In this document: positions 8,096 through 17,855 of the stretch, piece after piece
Numbering within the stretch: position 1 is the stretch's first letter
How the letters are laid out: each line of letters begins with the position of its first letter
Assembly (NCBI GenBank): GCA_910589265.1
Contig: CAJUTQ010000004.1
Span: 76,179 to 140,178 of the forward strand
DNA: 64,000 nt
Direction of reading: 5' to 3'
Origin: an uncultured Lachnospiraceae bacterium
GTDB lineage: Bacteria; Bacillota; Clostridia; Lachnospirales; Lachnospiraceae
Position numbers and translations under genes: made by a program
Notes under the pieces: generated by a model
Databases searched by the model: none
The model's input: only the letters and a program-made list of their open reading frames with translations
Told to the model about the DNA's origin: nothing

Positions 8096-10399
8096 TTAAG
8101 CCCCCTCATCCTCTTTTGTCCCTGTATAAATAGCATACCCGTTCTTTGTATTTCTTTTCACAGAATATAAAGCAGCGTCTGCTTTTTTATATAGTGTTTT
8201 AAAGTCTTTTCCATGAATAGGAAAGATTGCAATGCCTACTGATGCGGATATAGTAACCTTTTGGCCGCCCTCTTCATATGTATGTTTTATTACTTTAACC
8301 AGCTCCCTAGCGCTGATTCCCACATCATCAATGGAATCTACATCTTTCATTAGTATAATAAATTCATCTCCTCCTAAACGCCCTAACACATCTGTTTTGC
8401 GAAAATTTCCCCTTATCTTTGAGGCAACGTCTGTGAGAACGAAATCCCCTTGGGCATGACCGAATATATCATTGATCTGCTTAAAATTATCCAAGTCTAA
8501 AATCATAAATGCCTGAATCAGTCCATTCTTTTTCTGTCCAGCTAAGAAGGCGTCTATAAAGCTTTCTGTTGTTTCCCTGTTATATAACTGAGTCAGCGCA
8601 TCTATCTGAGCTTTATATTGAAGACTTAATTCTCTTCTCTTCTGATAATCTATGTTTTTAACTAAAACAATCGCTCTAACATCAGAGGAGTCTGACTCTT
8701 TTGCCAGATGAAGGCGATACTCTGTCCAGTATACGCCCTTCTCCCCATCTGTCCTCCTTAGTTCTACAGTAATCTCGTCCTCTCCATTTTCATATCTTTG
8801 TAACAGACTCTTCCTTGAAAGGGCTGCCTCTACTTTTTCCTTGTCCTCTTCATAAACAGATGAAGTCAAAAAATCTTTTAGTACTTCATCATAAGATTTA
8901 TTTTGCCTTACATCTCCTTCTTTATCTGTTGAAAATATATCTCTTGTTAAGTTAAGAGAACAACTATACATTAAATGTGCCAAAAAAATCTTTTGATATT
9001 CCTGTCCCTGTCTGGCTTGTTCCTCCTGCTCTTTTTGTACCGTAATATCCTCTATGACACCGACAGAATGCATCACTTTTCCACTATCATCAAAAATATT
9101 TGTCAATGTCATTTTTTCCCATAGGTTTCCCTTTGAATGGCTGCAAAAAATGCAAGACGAGCTTTCCTTTCCCTCTCTAATTTCTTTGAAAGTCTTACGA
9201 ATTTCCCCAGATGTCTCTTCTGAAACCTTTCCACCAGAAATAAATGACTCTGGAATATTCTTCATTATGTTATATAGTCCCCACCAACCATGGCCTTTAT
9301 TTCGAAATATAATTTCATCCTTATCCAAATAATAATCAAAAATAACATCCTGGGTTTTGGATACAGCTATACGAAAGCTTTCTGCACTGGCTTTTAACTC
9401 CTTGTTATTTAATAATATTTTTTTACGGATTAAATAGCTAAAAATAATTACCAAAAAAAGTATCCACAAAAAAACAAGTAAAATCCTTCCTGTTAGTATA
9501 AGGACTAGTTCCCTGCTTATGGCGGCATCTCTATAAACCCCATCTTTTCTCGTTGTAGAAAAAATATACCAATTATTTATCCCAAGGGGAGTATAGTAAG
9601 CAATCCTCTCTTCCTCTCCCTGGTGATAAGAAGTAAAACCGCTTTCTCTATTTTCCATGGCCTTCCAAATTTCTTTTTTGCTATTCCCTTCCTCAAAAAC
9701 CATCTTATCTAAAGCATCCCACAAATTATCCTGCACAAATATATTACGAGGATTTGTGGAGCGGACAATAAATCTTCCCTGTGGTTCCACTACATGTACA
9801 TAACGGTCATCGGTTTCTTCTGTAGGCATTAACAACTTTCCTAAGTTATCCACGTCAAACATACCAAATATAACGCCCAACACCATATCATTGTGGGTGA
9901 AAGGATTGGCTATGACAAAGTAATTGGTAGTACCATCTCTGGACAAAATAACATCAGAAATATACATCTCTCCTTTGATAGCTACTTGAAAATAGTCTTC
10001 TTTTCCCACATTGATTTCTGTTCCGTCTGTAAGCCATGCCCTGCCCTCCTGGTCGGCAATGCCTACTACATGAAAAGTTCCTTCTCTTGCTGTATGCTCC
10101 AACGTTTCCATTACGTCTTCTGAATGGAAGGAAATATCGGAGTCAACAAAATACATAGTGCTTTTTAAAAGCGCCGACGAAGAATTTACTTTATTTTCTA
10201 TCAAAGAAGCGCTTTTTTCTGAAAGCTCCTTTAGCTGTCTTCTGTAATTTTCTGTCTCTTTATCAATAAGCCTTCTGCTGAAATCTGTAAAAGAAAATAT
10301 TATAAAAAAAAAGGTAAAAAAAGAAATGACTCCTAAAACAGGTAGTTTTTTTGTTGTAAGCTTACAGTCTTTTTTAGACATGTCCTGAACCCTTTCCAT
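8096..10399 (-). CDS. membrane diguanylate cyclase: Cache sensor, PAS, GGDEF
   Basis: The 767-residue protein has a first membrane segment (about 20-42), a large extracytoplasmic dCache-like sensor (about 45-290), a second membrane segment (about 300-322) and two PAS-like regions (about 335-590). The C-terminal GGDEF domain has an intact GRLGGDEF and an RKTD inhibitory site exactly five residues before it. It should make c-di-GMP in response to an external signal and be product-inhibited. It lies 15 bp downstream of the HD-GYP/GGDEF regulator on the same strand, so synthesis and breakdown are probably co-expressed. A second possible start (MSKK) lies six codons in. Confidence 0.9.
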   Translation of the reverse strand: MERVQDMSKKDCKLTTKKLPVLGVISFFTFFFIIFSFTDFSRRLIDKETENYRRQLKELSEKSASLIENKVNSSSALLKSTMYFVDSDISFHSEDVMETLEHTAREGTFHVVGIADQEGRAWLTDGTEINVGKEDYFQVAIKGEMYISDVILSRDGTTNYFVIANPFTHNDMVLGVIFGMFDVDNLGKLLMPTEETDDRYVHVVEPQGRFIVRSTNPRNIFVQDNLWDALDKMVFEEGNSKKEIWKAMENRESGFTSYHQGEEERIAYYTPLGINNWYIFSTTRKDGVYRDAAISRELVLILTGRILLVFLWILFLVIIFSYLIRKKILLNNKELKASAESFRIAVSKTQDVIFDYYLDKDEIIFRNKGHGWWGLYNIMKNIPESFISGGKVSEETSGEIRKTFKEIREGKESSSCIFCSHSKGNLWEKMTLTNIFDDSGKVMHSVGVIEDITVQKEQEEQARQGQEYQKIFLAHLMYSCSLNLTRDIFSTDKEGDVRQNKSYDEVLKDFLTSSVYEEDKEKVEAALSRKSLLQRYENGEDEITVELRRTDGEKGVYWTEYRLHLAKESDSSDVRAIVLVKNIDYQKRRELSLQYKAQIDALTQLYNRETTESFIDAFLAGQKKNGLIQAFMILDLDNFKQINDIFGHAQGDFVLTDVASKIRGNFRKTDVLGRLGGDEFIILMKDVDSIDDVGISARELVKVIKHTYEEGGQKVTISASVGIAIFPIHGKDFKTLYKKADAALYSVKRNTKNGYAIYTGTKEDEGA

Positions 10400-10414
10400 A
10401 CTTTATTTATCTGC

Positions 10415-12457
10415 CTACCTCTTTATATTTTTAAAAAAATCATAACGATTTCTTCCATTACTTTTCGCATAAAAAACTGCTTGATCTGCTTTTCTTATAA
10501 GTACGTCATACGCCTCCCCATCCAAAGGATAAAGAGCTACTCCAATACTTGCTGTAATCTTGCCATTTATCTCATGTTGACGGTAAGCATTGTGTATGAC
10601 TTCCATTATATGGATAAGCTTCTTTTCAACTACTTCCTCATTGGCTACATTGCCCATGAAAACTAAAAACTCATCTCCATTTCCTTTTCCAACAATATCT
10701 GACTCCCGAAAGCAGTGCTTTATTCTTTTTGCTAAAAGCTTTAACACCTCATCTCCATATGCGTGTCCAAAATGGTCATTCACCCATTTAAACTCGTCGA
10801 TATCTATAAAGAAAATGGCTGAAAGTTCCTTATGCATACTTTCTAACTTTTCTATTACCTTATCCCGAAATGCTTCTTTATTATACAAATTTGTCAAGCG
10901 ATCCCTAAAAATCCTTTGTTTCCAATGTTCGCTTTCCTCTTTCAGCTCATGGATATCTACAATCTTTCCTACAACCTGAAGGCAGGTGGAATGTTCCTTG
11001 TCCCAAATAGAGGACGCCCATGCCTCAAACCATTCTAGCCGTCCATCCTGGAGTCTTAACCGAATTCTTCCCCTTGTTTTATTGGGCCCATCTTTACATA
11101 TTTTAATCATTGTATGTACAATTTTCGTATCTTCCTTATAGACAAAGGCATACTTCTTGAGGTTGTCCTTTACATTTTCAATTTTTCCTTCCTGCCCAAA
11201 CATTTCCTGAAAATTTTCTGAAAAAAGAATTCTGTCTTCCTGGACTTGATATATGTAAAAAATCTCTCCATTATTTTTAGGCAAAACCTGATACTGGGTT
11301 TTTTCCTTTTCCATCATTTGTAAAAGCTGATCTGGAGTCTGATGTGACTGCTTTCTCACGCTATCTCTTCGCAGTACCTCATTGCTTTCCGTTGTCTTAT
11401 AAGCCGCTTTCAACTTCTCCTCCATTTCTTTCATTCTTTCCAAAAGGAGGGGATTGAATGCCCCACATTCACCATTTATTATCATCTCCATTGCCTTTTC
11501 ATGAGTGCAGGCTTTTTTGTAGACTCTCTCACTGACAAGGGCGTCATATACATCTGCTAAAGACACAATCTGGGCCCATATGGGAATCTGGCTTTCGCAC
11601 AAATGATCTGGATAACCTCTCCCGTCCCATCTCTCGTGATGATATCGGCAAATATCATAGCAGTATTGGAAATATTCCTCAGAATTAATAAATTCCAAAT
11701 TTTCTAATATTTCACATCCCTTAACCGAGTGGGTTTTCATAATCTCAAACTCTTCATCTGTAAGGGGGCCAGGTTTGTTCAGCACAGAATCAGGTATGGC
11801 GATTTTACCAATATCATGCATGGCAGCAGCATTACATATTACTTCTATCTGCTCCCTAGTAAAATGGTATTCTTCCGATATATCACACAAAGCTTCCAGC
11901 ATCATCCTTGTAATATCCCGAATTCTCTTTATATGCTGTCCTGATTCACAATCCCGAAATTCCACTGCTGTACACAAGGTATCAATAATAAATAAATTGG
12001 ATTGACGAATTTGTAAATCCTGATTTTCAATTTCTCTCATTTGGTTTCTTACGGTTTCTTCCAATTTGTATCGATAGCGATAAAGCTCAATGACATTTTC
12101 AACCCTTCTCTTTACAATACCAAAATTGAAAGGCTTCAAAATAACATCTGCTGCTCCCAGTTCATGAATCTTAAGAGATATTTCCTCTTCAGTACTAGCT
12201 GTAATCACAATAACTGGCATTTTCATGAGCATCCCTTTACTGCTCATTGCTTTTAGAACATCTATCCCATCCATAATTGGCATAACTAAGTCCAGAAGCA
12301 CGATTGCAATGGAATTTTGCTCCTGTTCCAGCACTTGCAGAGCATCTTCTCCGTTTTCTGCTTCCAATATCTCATAACTTTTAACAAAGAGATCCTTTAA
12401 AATTATTCGGTTCCATTTTACATCATCTACAATTAATATTTTTTTTCTTTGATCCAT
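10415..12457 (-). CDS. response regulator with HD-GYP, PAS and GGDEF domains
   Basis: The 680-residue domain order is REC (about 5-120; IVDD, DLVMPIMDG with phospho-Asp, and Lys in ILKPF), HD-GYP phosphodiesterase (about 150-345; MHDIGKIAIPD and HHERWDGRGYP intact), PAS (about 385-500) and GGDEF (about 510-678). The GGDEF signature is altered to NGDEF, while the RESD inhibitory site remains five residues upstream. This suggests a phosphodiesterase whose cyclase-like domain may be regulatory or weakly active. It heads a co-directional group with the Cache/GGDEF cyclase; its partner kinase is not next to it. Confidence 0.9.
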   Translation of the reverse strand: MDQRKKILIVDDVKWNRIILKDLFVKSYEILEAENGEDALQVLEQEQNSIAIVLLDLVMPIMDGIDVLKAMSSKGMLMKMPVIVITASTEEEISLKIHELGAADVILKPFNFGIVKRRVENVIELYRYRYKLEETVRNQMREIENQDLQIRQSNLFIIDTLCTAVEFRDCESGQHIKRIRDITRMMLEALCDISEEYHFTREQIEVICNAAAMHDIGKIAIPDSVLNKPGPLTDEEFEIMKTHSVKGCEILENLEFINSEEYFQYCYDICRYHHERWDGRGYPDHLCESQIPIWAQIVSLADVYDALVSERVYKKACTHEKAMEMIINGECGAFNPLLLERMKEMEEKLKAAYKTTESNEVLRRDSVRKQSHQTPDQLLQMMEKEKTQYQVLPKNNGEIFYIYQVQEDRILFSENFQEMFGQEGKIENVKDNLKKYAFVYKEDTKIVHTMIKICKDGPNKTRGRIRLRLQDGRLEWFEAWASSIWDKEHSTCLQVVGKIVDIHELKEESEHWKQRIFRDRLTNLYNKEAFRDKVIEKLESMHKELSAIFFIDIDEFKWVNDHFGHAYGDEVLKLLAKRIKHCFRESDIVGKGNGDEFLVFMGNVANEEVVEKKLIHIMEVIHNAYRQHEINGKITASIGVALYPLDGEAYDVLIRKADQAVFYAKSNGRNRYDFFKNIKR

Positions 12458-12700
12458 TTTTTCATCTCTTCTCTTATATCTTCATTCTGTTATTAGTATA
12501 CCATAATCTTATGGAAACTCCTAATCCAATTTTTATAGAAATTAAATTATCATGAAAAATTTATTTCTTCTTTCATAAAAATAGAGGATTCTTGTTAATC
12601 ATTGTAGAATTCTCTTTAGAAATATATTAGAACTTTTTGTAGTAATCTTATGAATACAAACTCTGAGTAATCCATTGCTTTCGAAAGGACGGTACTTACT
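12458..12700. promoter_or_regulatory. divergent intergenic region between c-di-GMP genes and ABC permease cluster
   Basis: This 243-bp AT-rich gap separates oppositely transcribed gene groups, so it must hold both promoters. A GAAAGGA ribosome site precedes the ATG at 12701. I see no strong -35/-10 pair and no clear operator. Confidence 0.4.
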
Positions 12701-13546
12701 ATGTTACATTCATTCCATAAAAAATATAAATATTTATTTTTTCTCATGCCCAGTATAAGCGGCGTTACCCTTTTTGTCCTTATTCCTTTTATGCATGTAG
12801 TAAAACGCTCATTTCAGACAGCCATTACCAAAGAGTTTCATGGGTTGAAGAATTATATATCCGTCTTTCACAATCAGGCTTTCCACCTTGCTGTAAAAAA
12901 CACAGCTCGGTTTACAGTTGTCTGTCTTCCAATTTTAATTCTTCTCTCTCTCTTTATTGCCATGGCCATGAGCCAATTAAAAGAGATCAAGCTCCTTAAG
13001 TCTGCCTTTTTGCTTCCCATGGCCGTTCCTGCTGCTACTCTTGTTCTTATTTGGAAAATACTTTTTTTTCAAGAGGGGATTTTTAACAGCAGCCTTCTGA
13101 CTTTAGGATTAAAGCCTATTGCCTTTATGGACTCAGGTGCAGCCTTCTGGGTTCTAGTACTTAGCTATGTTTGGAAAAATATAGGATATACCATTGTCTT
13201 ATGGCTGGCTGGCATTCTCCAAATCTCCAATAGTATATTAGAGGCCGCTAAAGTGGATGGCTCTTCTCCCATGCAAACCTTCTTTTATATTATAATACCT
13301 AATTTAAAATCTACCTTGTATATCATAACGATTCTTTCCTTCCTGAATTCTTTTAAAGTATTCAGAGAAGCTTATTTAGTAGCTGGAGCCTACCCCCATG
13401 AAAGCATCTATTTACTACAGCATTTATTCAATAACTGGTTTACAAATTTGGAAGTAGATAAAATGTCTGCTTCTGCTGTCTGTATAGCTGTCATTTTATT
13501 TTGTATCATTTTTGCCCTGGAAATATTGTATGAAAAAGATAAATAA
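12701..13546 (+). CDS. sugar-type ABC transporter permease (MalF/UgpA-like)
   Basis: The 281-residue protein has about six membrane segments and the cytoplasmic EAA loop (ILEAAKVDGSSPMQTFFYIIIP, about residues 182-203) that docks on the ATPase in carbohydrate-type importers. It pairs with the next gene as the two-permease core of a MalFG-type transporter. Unusually, no binding-protein or ATPase gene lies beside it, and it is followed by export-type genes. An ATPase of the shared MsmK type could be supplied from elsewhere; the substrate is unknown. Confidence 0.87.
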   Translation: MLHSFHKKYKYLFFLMPSISGVTLFVLIPFMHVVKRSFQTAITKEFHGLKNYISVFHNQAFHLAVKNTARFTVVCLPILILLSLFIAMAMSQLKEIKLLKSAFLLPMAVPAATLVLIWKILFFQEGIFNSSLLTLGLKPIAFMDSGAAFWVLVLSYVWKNIGYTIVLWLAGILQISNSILEAAKVDGSSPMQTFFYIIIPNLKSTLYIITILSFLNSFKVFREAYLVAGAYPHESIYLLQHLFNNWFTNLEVDKMSASAVCIAVILFCIIFALEILYEKDK

Positions 13547-13581
13547 ATCCCCTTGTTTGAAAGAAAGAGGTGATATCCTTT

Positions 13582-14421
13582 ATGCTGAAAAAACTAAGTT
13601 TACTCCTTTTATACTTGACTGCCTTCCTCATCTGCCTTCCTATTCTCCTTGTTCTCCTTGGATCCCTAAAGAGTACCCAGGAGTTAATGGGAAGTCTTTC
13701 TCCCATATTAGGAGATGCCAATGGAATGGTAAACTGGTCTCCTTTCCCCCTTTATCCAACATTGAATCACTTTTATAAACTCCTCTTTTTTACTCCTTCT
13801 TTCTTTATTGTTTTTTGGAATTCCATGAAAATAGTATTCTGTATTTTGGCAGGCCAATTGTTTATCTCACTTCCTGCTGCCTGGGCCTTTGCCTGCTATT
13901 CCTTTCCTTTAAAAAAACCTTTATTTACATTATATATTATTCTTATGCTTATGCCATTCCAAGTAACTATGCTGTCCAGCTATCTTGTTCTTGACGCCCT
14001 TCATATGCTGGATACCCACAGAGGAATTATTTTACCAGCTATTTTCTCTGCATATCCTGTTTTTATTATTTATAGAAGTTTTACTCAAATACCAAAAAGT
14101 TTATTAGAAGCTGCCAGAACAGATGGAGCTGGAGAGTTCTACCTTTTTCTTCATATTGGCATCCCATCTGGCTCCTCAGGCATACTATCCGCCTTTGTCC
14201 TTGGTTTTTTGGAATACTGGAGTCTTATTGAGCCCCCCTTAGCCTTTTTAAAGGACAAATCTCTATGGCCCTTGTCCCTATATCTCCCAGAAATAAGTAT
14301 AGAACAGGCAGGCATGGCTTTTACTGCATCTGTCATAACCCTTGTCCCTGCCATTTTTGTTTTTATTATAGGGCAGGACTACTTAGAGCAAGGCATTATG
14401 TCATCTGCTGTTAAAGAATAA
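13582..14421 (+). CDS. sugar-type ABC transporter permease (MalG/UgpE-like)
   Basis: The 279-residue protein has about six membrane segments and an EAA loop (SLLEAARTDGAGEFYLFLHI, about residues 173-192). It would pair with the MalF-like permease upstream. I start it at the ATG at 13582, preceded by AGGTGA at good distance; a GTG at 13570 overlaps that ribosome site and is less likely. The loop after TM1 contains LMGSLSPILGDANGMVNW, an insertion often seen in MalG-like proteins. Confidence 0.87.
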   Translation: MLKKLSLLLLYLTAFLICLPILLVLLGSLKSTQELMGSLSPILGDANGMVNWSPFPLYPTLNHFYKLLFFTPSFFIVFWNSMKIVFCILAGQLFISLPAAWAFACYSFPLKKPLFTLYIILMLMPFQVTMLSSYLVLDALHMLDTHRGIILPAIFSAYPVFIIYRSFTQIPKSLLEAARTDGAGEFYLFLHIGIPSGSSGILSAFVLGFLEYWSLIEPPLAFLKDKSLWPLSLYLPEISIEQAGMAFTASVITLVPAIFVFIIGQDYLEQGIMSSAVKE

Positions 14422-14445
14422 TGATCCACAAGGAGAATATATGTT

Positions 14446-16029
14446 ATGAGAGAATATTTATTAACCCTGTCCCAACTATGGAAAGAAAAAAAAGTTTCTG
14501 TCCTTTTTTCAAAATTTCTTCTGTTTATGCTCCTTTGCACTATTTTATCCAGGGGCATCTATGCGCAGGGAATAGCCCAAGTGACAACAGTCTCTCCCAG
14601 AAAAATGTCTATTTCCCATAAAGTTCAATCTGATGGTTTCATCGAAAAAAAACAGGAGGCTTCCGTTAATATTCCTCCTGGAATCCCCATTGAATCGGTC
14701 TTTGTAAAACCAGGTCAAATGGTAGAAAAGAACACCCCCCTTTTTCAAATTGATATGGACGGCCTACAGGAAATGATAATCGAAGATTCCAATGAGATTG
14801 AGAAATTGACCTTACAAATCAATGATATTGCTGCCAATCAGCAGTTTGAAGCCAAAAGAGACGCACAAAATGCCAAAAGGGCTGCTGAGGACTATGCCTT
14901 AGCTCAAGCATCTGGAAACCGGCAAATAGGGGAAGCTGCCTACGATTTACAAAAATCTCAGGAAGAACTAGGAAAGTGGAAGGACTTTGCATCTTATCTA
15001 GAAGACAACCTAGAACACGATCTCCAGAGGTCCGCTCTTGCCAGAGAGGTGGAACGACTGAAAGAAGAATTAAATATGCTAAATGATAGCTCCCGTTCTA
15101 TAAGTGTTAATGTTATTGACAAAGAAGAACAAATCAGACAAAAAAAGATTGAAATCGAAAATGCATCTAAATCTTTTGATGATTATGTACGCAGTATGAC
15201 CAATCAATTAGAAAAGAAATGGAAAGAAATAAAAGAAAATTTAGAAGAAGATTTCCATGCAAAAGAAAAGGCATATTACGACACTGGCGAAGCAGCTGCA
15301 AATAGTCTCCTTGAAGCAGGCAGAACAATCGAAGACGCTTCTATGCAAAAACCTTTTGACAGCACATTAAAAATATATCAACTAGACAGAGAAGAAAAGA
15401 TAAGAAAACTAGCAAAATTACAAGAGATCCAGGCAATGGGAGGAACGATTACAAGTGATATCCTAGGTTTTGTGACACAGGTAACCATTACGCCTGGTGA
15501 ACGCAGCAAAGACTCTGGCTGCATTCTTCTTGCCCTTATGGAAGAAAGCCTTAGTTTCTGCGCTCCTATAACAAAAGAACAAAAAAAATATGTTGACATA
15601 GGAGATACAGCTCGCATACATTTTCATAACAACCGTCATACTCTTGAAAACCTAACCATTGAACGCATAGAAGAAGATACTGCAAATCCAGAAAATTATT
15701 TTTTATATACAAACGTTCCAGCCAAAAATCTTACTATTGGGCAAAATGGAAGCCTGGAAGTGGTAAAGCAAAGTGAAAGCTACCCCTACTGTGTTCCCTT
15801 GGGGACCCTTCATGGGGATGGAATCAATCTATATGTACTTGTGCTGCATGAAAAAGAAACCATATTAGGAAAAGAATTATCTGTGGAAAGGAGAAATGTA
15901 AAAGTGATTGATAAAAACGAAACTTATGCTGCCCTTAATGAAGGAAGTGTGACAGAACAGGAAAACATCATTCTTACTTCTACAAAACCTGTTACTGGAG
16001 GCGACATTGTACGCCTTTTTGAAGAATGA
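14446..16029 (+). CDS. HlyD-like membrane-fusion/adaptor protein
   Basis: The 527-residue protein has an N-terminal membrane anchor (about 22-42) and a lipoyl-like hairpin split into two halves. The first half is near 80-105 (ESVFVKPGQMVEKNTPLFQI), and the second near 335-365 (ITSDILGFVTQVTITPGE). A long charged coiled coil (about 107-325) lies between them, and a beta-barrel domain follows. This is the layout of adaptors that couple inner-membrane transporters to the envelope. AAGGAG lies 10 nt before the ATG. It follows two importer-type permeases by 24 bp and overlaps the next gene by 4 nt, so it belongs to the same operon; the mix is unusual. Confidence 0.8.
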   Translation: MREYLLTLSQLWKEKKVSVLFSKFLLFMLLCTILSRGIYAQGIAQVTTVSPRKMSISHKVQSDGFIEKKQEASVNIPPGIPIESVFVKPGQMVEKNTPLFQIDMDGLQEMIIEDSNEIEKLTLQINDIAANQQFEAKRDAQNAKRAAEDYALAQASGNRQIGEAAYDLQKSQEELGKWKDFASYLEDNLEHDLQRSALAREVERLKEELNMLNDSSRSISVNVIDKEEQIRQKKIEIENASKSFDDYVRSMTNQLEKKWKEIKENLEEDFHAKEKAYYDTGEAAANSLLEAGRTIEDASMQKPFDSTLKIYQLDREEKIRKLAKLQEIQAMGGTITSDILGFVTQVTITPGERSKDSGCILLALMEESLSFCAPITKEQKKYVDIGDTARIHFHNNRHTLENLTIERIEEDTANPENYFLYTNVPAKNLTIGQNGSLEVVKQSESYPYCVPLGTLHGDGINLYVLVLHEKETILGKELSVERRNVKVIDKNETYAALNEGSVTEQENIILTSTKPVTGGDIVRLFEE

Positions 16030-16862
16030 GGCCTCATCTGCATCTAGCCATTGGAGTAAGTGGATTGTTTCTTCTTTTCTTTTCCTTTATTTCTTTAGGC
16101 TGGACATGGAATAATGTTAAAAACTATAAAGATGTACATATTATTCATCTCTCAAAGGAGGTGGCCCCCTCTCAAATATTCCATTCTTCTTATGTCCATG
16201 AAGAGAAAACCCTTGCTATTACTCTATTTTCAGAAAAAAAAGGACAAATCATTTCTAACAGCTATTTTAACCGTTCTGTAGAAGTAAAAGCTATTTCCAT
16301 TTTTGGAAGTTCCGCCCTTCTTTTTCCTGATTCTTATCCTTTAGAAAAAGAAGATTTAACTGGCTGCCTTATTGATACCCATACAGCCTGGGAATTATTT
16401 GGAGATATGAATATTATTGGGGCAACTATTGATTATAAAAATCAAACTTACGAAATACGAGGACTTTTGGACCATCCTGTACCTGTATTTTTGTATGAAG
16501 CGCCCTTGTCCTCTCCATCCTTGAAAGAAGAAGAGGAAAATATTTTATTTTCCCAAGTTGTTGCAAAAGCCCTTCACCCTGCAAATACAAAAGAAGTTGG
16601 GCAGATGCTTTGGAATCTCTATAACTTAGAAGGAACGGAAAGCATTTTAAATTTTGGCCGAATACCCGATTTTAGTCTTTCTTGGAATGAACATAAAGCT
16701 GCTTTGTGGCATCTTATATTAAAAGAAAATAACTGTGTGGAAACCGTTTATTTAATATACTTAAGCCAGCAAATTTATTATTATAGTTTATTCCTTCTCG
16801 GGCTTTTTTTCTTTATTATATACAGAAAAGAACTGTTAAAGCATACCCTTTTAGCTCTTTAA
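16026..16862 (+). CDS. MacB periplasmic-core-like protein with two membrane segments
   Basis: The 278-residue protein has an N-terminal membrane segment (about 7-27), an extracytoplasmic domain and one C-terminal membrane segment (about 248-266). The middle matches the pattern of the MacB periplasmic core domain: a designated ORF-like segment TGCLIDTHTAWELFGDMNI is followed by GATIDYKNQTYEIRGLL. True MacB/FtsX permeases have four membrane segments and about 400 residues, so the last two are missing. The start overlaps the HlyD-like stop by ATGA. It may be a stripped-down partner of the adaptor; the family assignment is moderate. Confidence 0.55.
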   Translation: MRPHLHLAIGVSGLFLLFFSFISLGWTWNNVKNYKDVHIIHLSKEVAPSQIFHSSYVHEEKTLAITLFSEKKGQIISNSYFNRSVEVKAISIFGSSALLFPDSYPLEKEDLTGCLIDTHTAWELFGDMNIIGATIDYKNQTYEIRGLLDHPVPVFLYEAPLSSPSLKEEEENILFSQVVAKALHPANTKEVGQMLWNLYNLEGTESILNFGRIPDFSLSWNEHKAALWHLILKENNCVETVYLIYLSQQIYYYSLFLLGLFFFIIYRKELLKHTLLAL

Positions 16863-16870
16863 ATTAAATC

Positions 16871-16942
16871 AAAAAAACAGCCTCTTTCAATTCAATATTT
16901 ACTAATCGGATACCCTATATTGTCTTGAGATGCTGTTTTTTA
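16871..16942. terminator. possible bidirectional terminator
   Basis: An AAAAACAGC arm and a GCTGTTTTTT arm flank an inner CAATAT/ATATTG pair with a long loop. It lies between the convergent permease-cluster and VanW-like genes. The long loop makes it only a moderate candidate. Confidence 0.4.
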
Positions 16943-17015
16943 TTTTCATTATTTATTTTATACTTTTCAATTTATGTGGCTCCTTCTTCTCTCTCCCCAC
17001 CTCTTTTTCCTATGG

Positions 17016-17855
17016 TTACCTCTTTGGCATATAGCGGGAAGTTGCTATAAAGGTTGTGCTTACTTCCACTCCATTGAAATAAGTGGTCAAATAGCTGTCA
17101 GCACTACGAACGCCTGTCTTGTCAGACCAAAATTTATAACTGCGTCCTCCTAGTGACACTGGGCTTACATAGACATTCACTGTTAAATTGCTTCCTTCCA
17201 CAGATGTCTGAATATAAACAGGCATGTTATAATTATTTAAAAATTTCAGATCCTTGCTTGTGCCCGCTATCGTTGCATCCATACCTAATGGAAGATATCC
17301 CACGGTCATGCTGTGGGGATGTCTTTCTGTTACTGTAACTCCTGCATTCATAAGGGCTGCGTATAAAGTGGAGGATACTTGGCATATTCCTCCCCCTGTT
17401 ACAGAGACCACTTTGCCTCCTACGTATGCTCCCCCTTTTTTATAACCATTAGCAGCTGTTCTTGGAAGAATTGTCTGGCTAAAAGACACTTCCTGTCCAG
17501 GAGCTATTACCATATTGTTAATCCGATCTGCCGCCACCTGGATATTATTTATTCGATTAGAGGAGCTTCCTGAAAAACTTGTTGTATATGTACCTGCCAA
17601 TGTATTATTGGAATATGCCTGGGTTAGAAGTGTGTTAGGATCAACTGCTTCTCCTAAAACTGGCACATTGCTTATTGGATCTTCTGGAAATGGCCTTGTA
17701 GCTCCAAATCCCTGGGCAGCAGCAGCTTCCATCGCTTGAAGAAAAACACTGGGATCTACCTGTTGGATTTCCCCTCCATGTATATTCGTTGAAGAAAACA
17801 TAGCTATGGAAAAAAAGAGCGCCCCAAACTTTATGATTCCTATTCTTTTTTTCAT
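17016..17855 (-). CDS. exported VanW-like protein
   Basis: The 279-residue protein has a signal peptide (MKKRIGIIKFGALFF...). Its VanW domain spans about 95-225, with RINNIQVAADRINNMVIAPG, FSQTILPRT, GGGICQVSSTLYAA and ERHPHSMTVGYLPLGMDAT. VanW-like domains occur on many clostridial envelope proteins and their biochemical role is not settled; no vancomycin-resistance genes are nearby. I prefer the internal ATG at 17855, which begins a normal signal peptide, over the ATG at 17903. Confidence 0.85.
   Translation of the reverse strand: MKKRIGIIKFGALFFSIAMFSSTNIHGGEIQQVDPSVFLQAMEAAAAQGFGATRPFPEDPISNVPVLGEAVDPNTLLTQAYSNNTLAGTYTTSFSGSSSNRINNIQVAADRINNMVIAPGQEVSFSQTILPRTAANGYKKGGAYVGGKVVSVTGGGICQVSSTLYAALMNAGVTVTERHPHSMTVGYLPLGMDATIAGTSKDLKFLNNYNMPVYIQTSVEGSNLTVNVYVSPVSLGGRSYKFWSDKTGVRSADSYLTTYFNGVEVSTTFIATSRYMPKR

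Noticed and set aside
17016..17855. VanW-like protein as part of a vancomycin-resistance cluster
   Set aside because: No vanHAX, vanRS or vanY genes are nearby; the lone ddl is with murF 14 kb away and has ordinary D-Ala ligase motifs.
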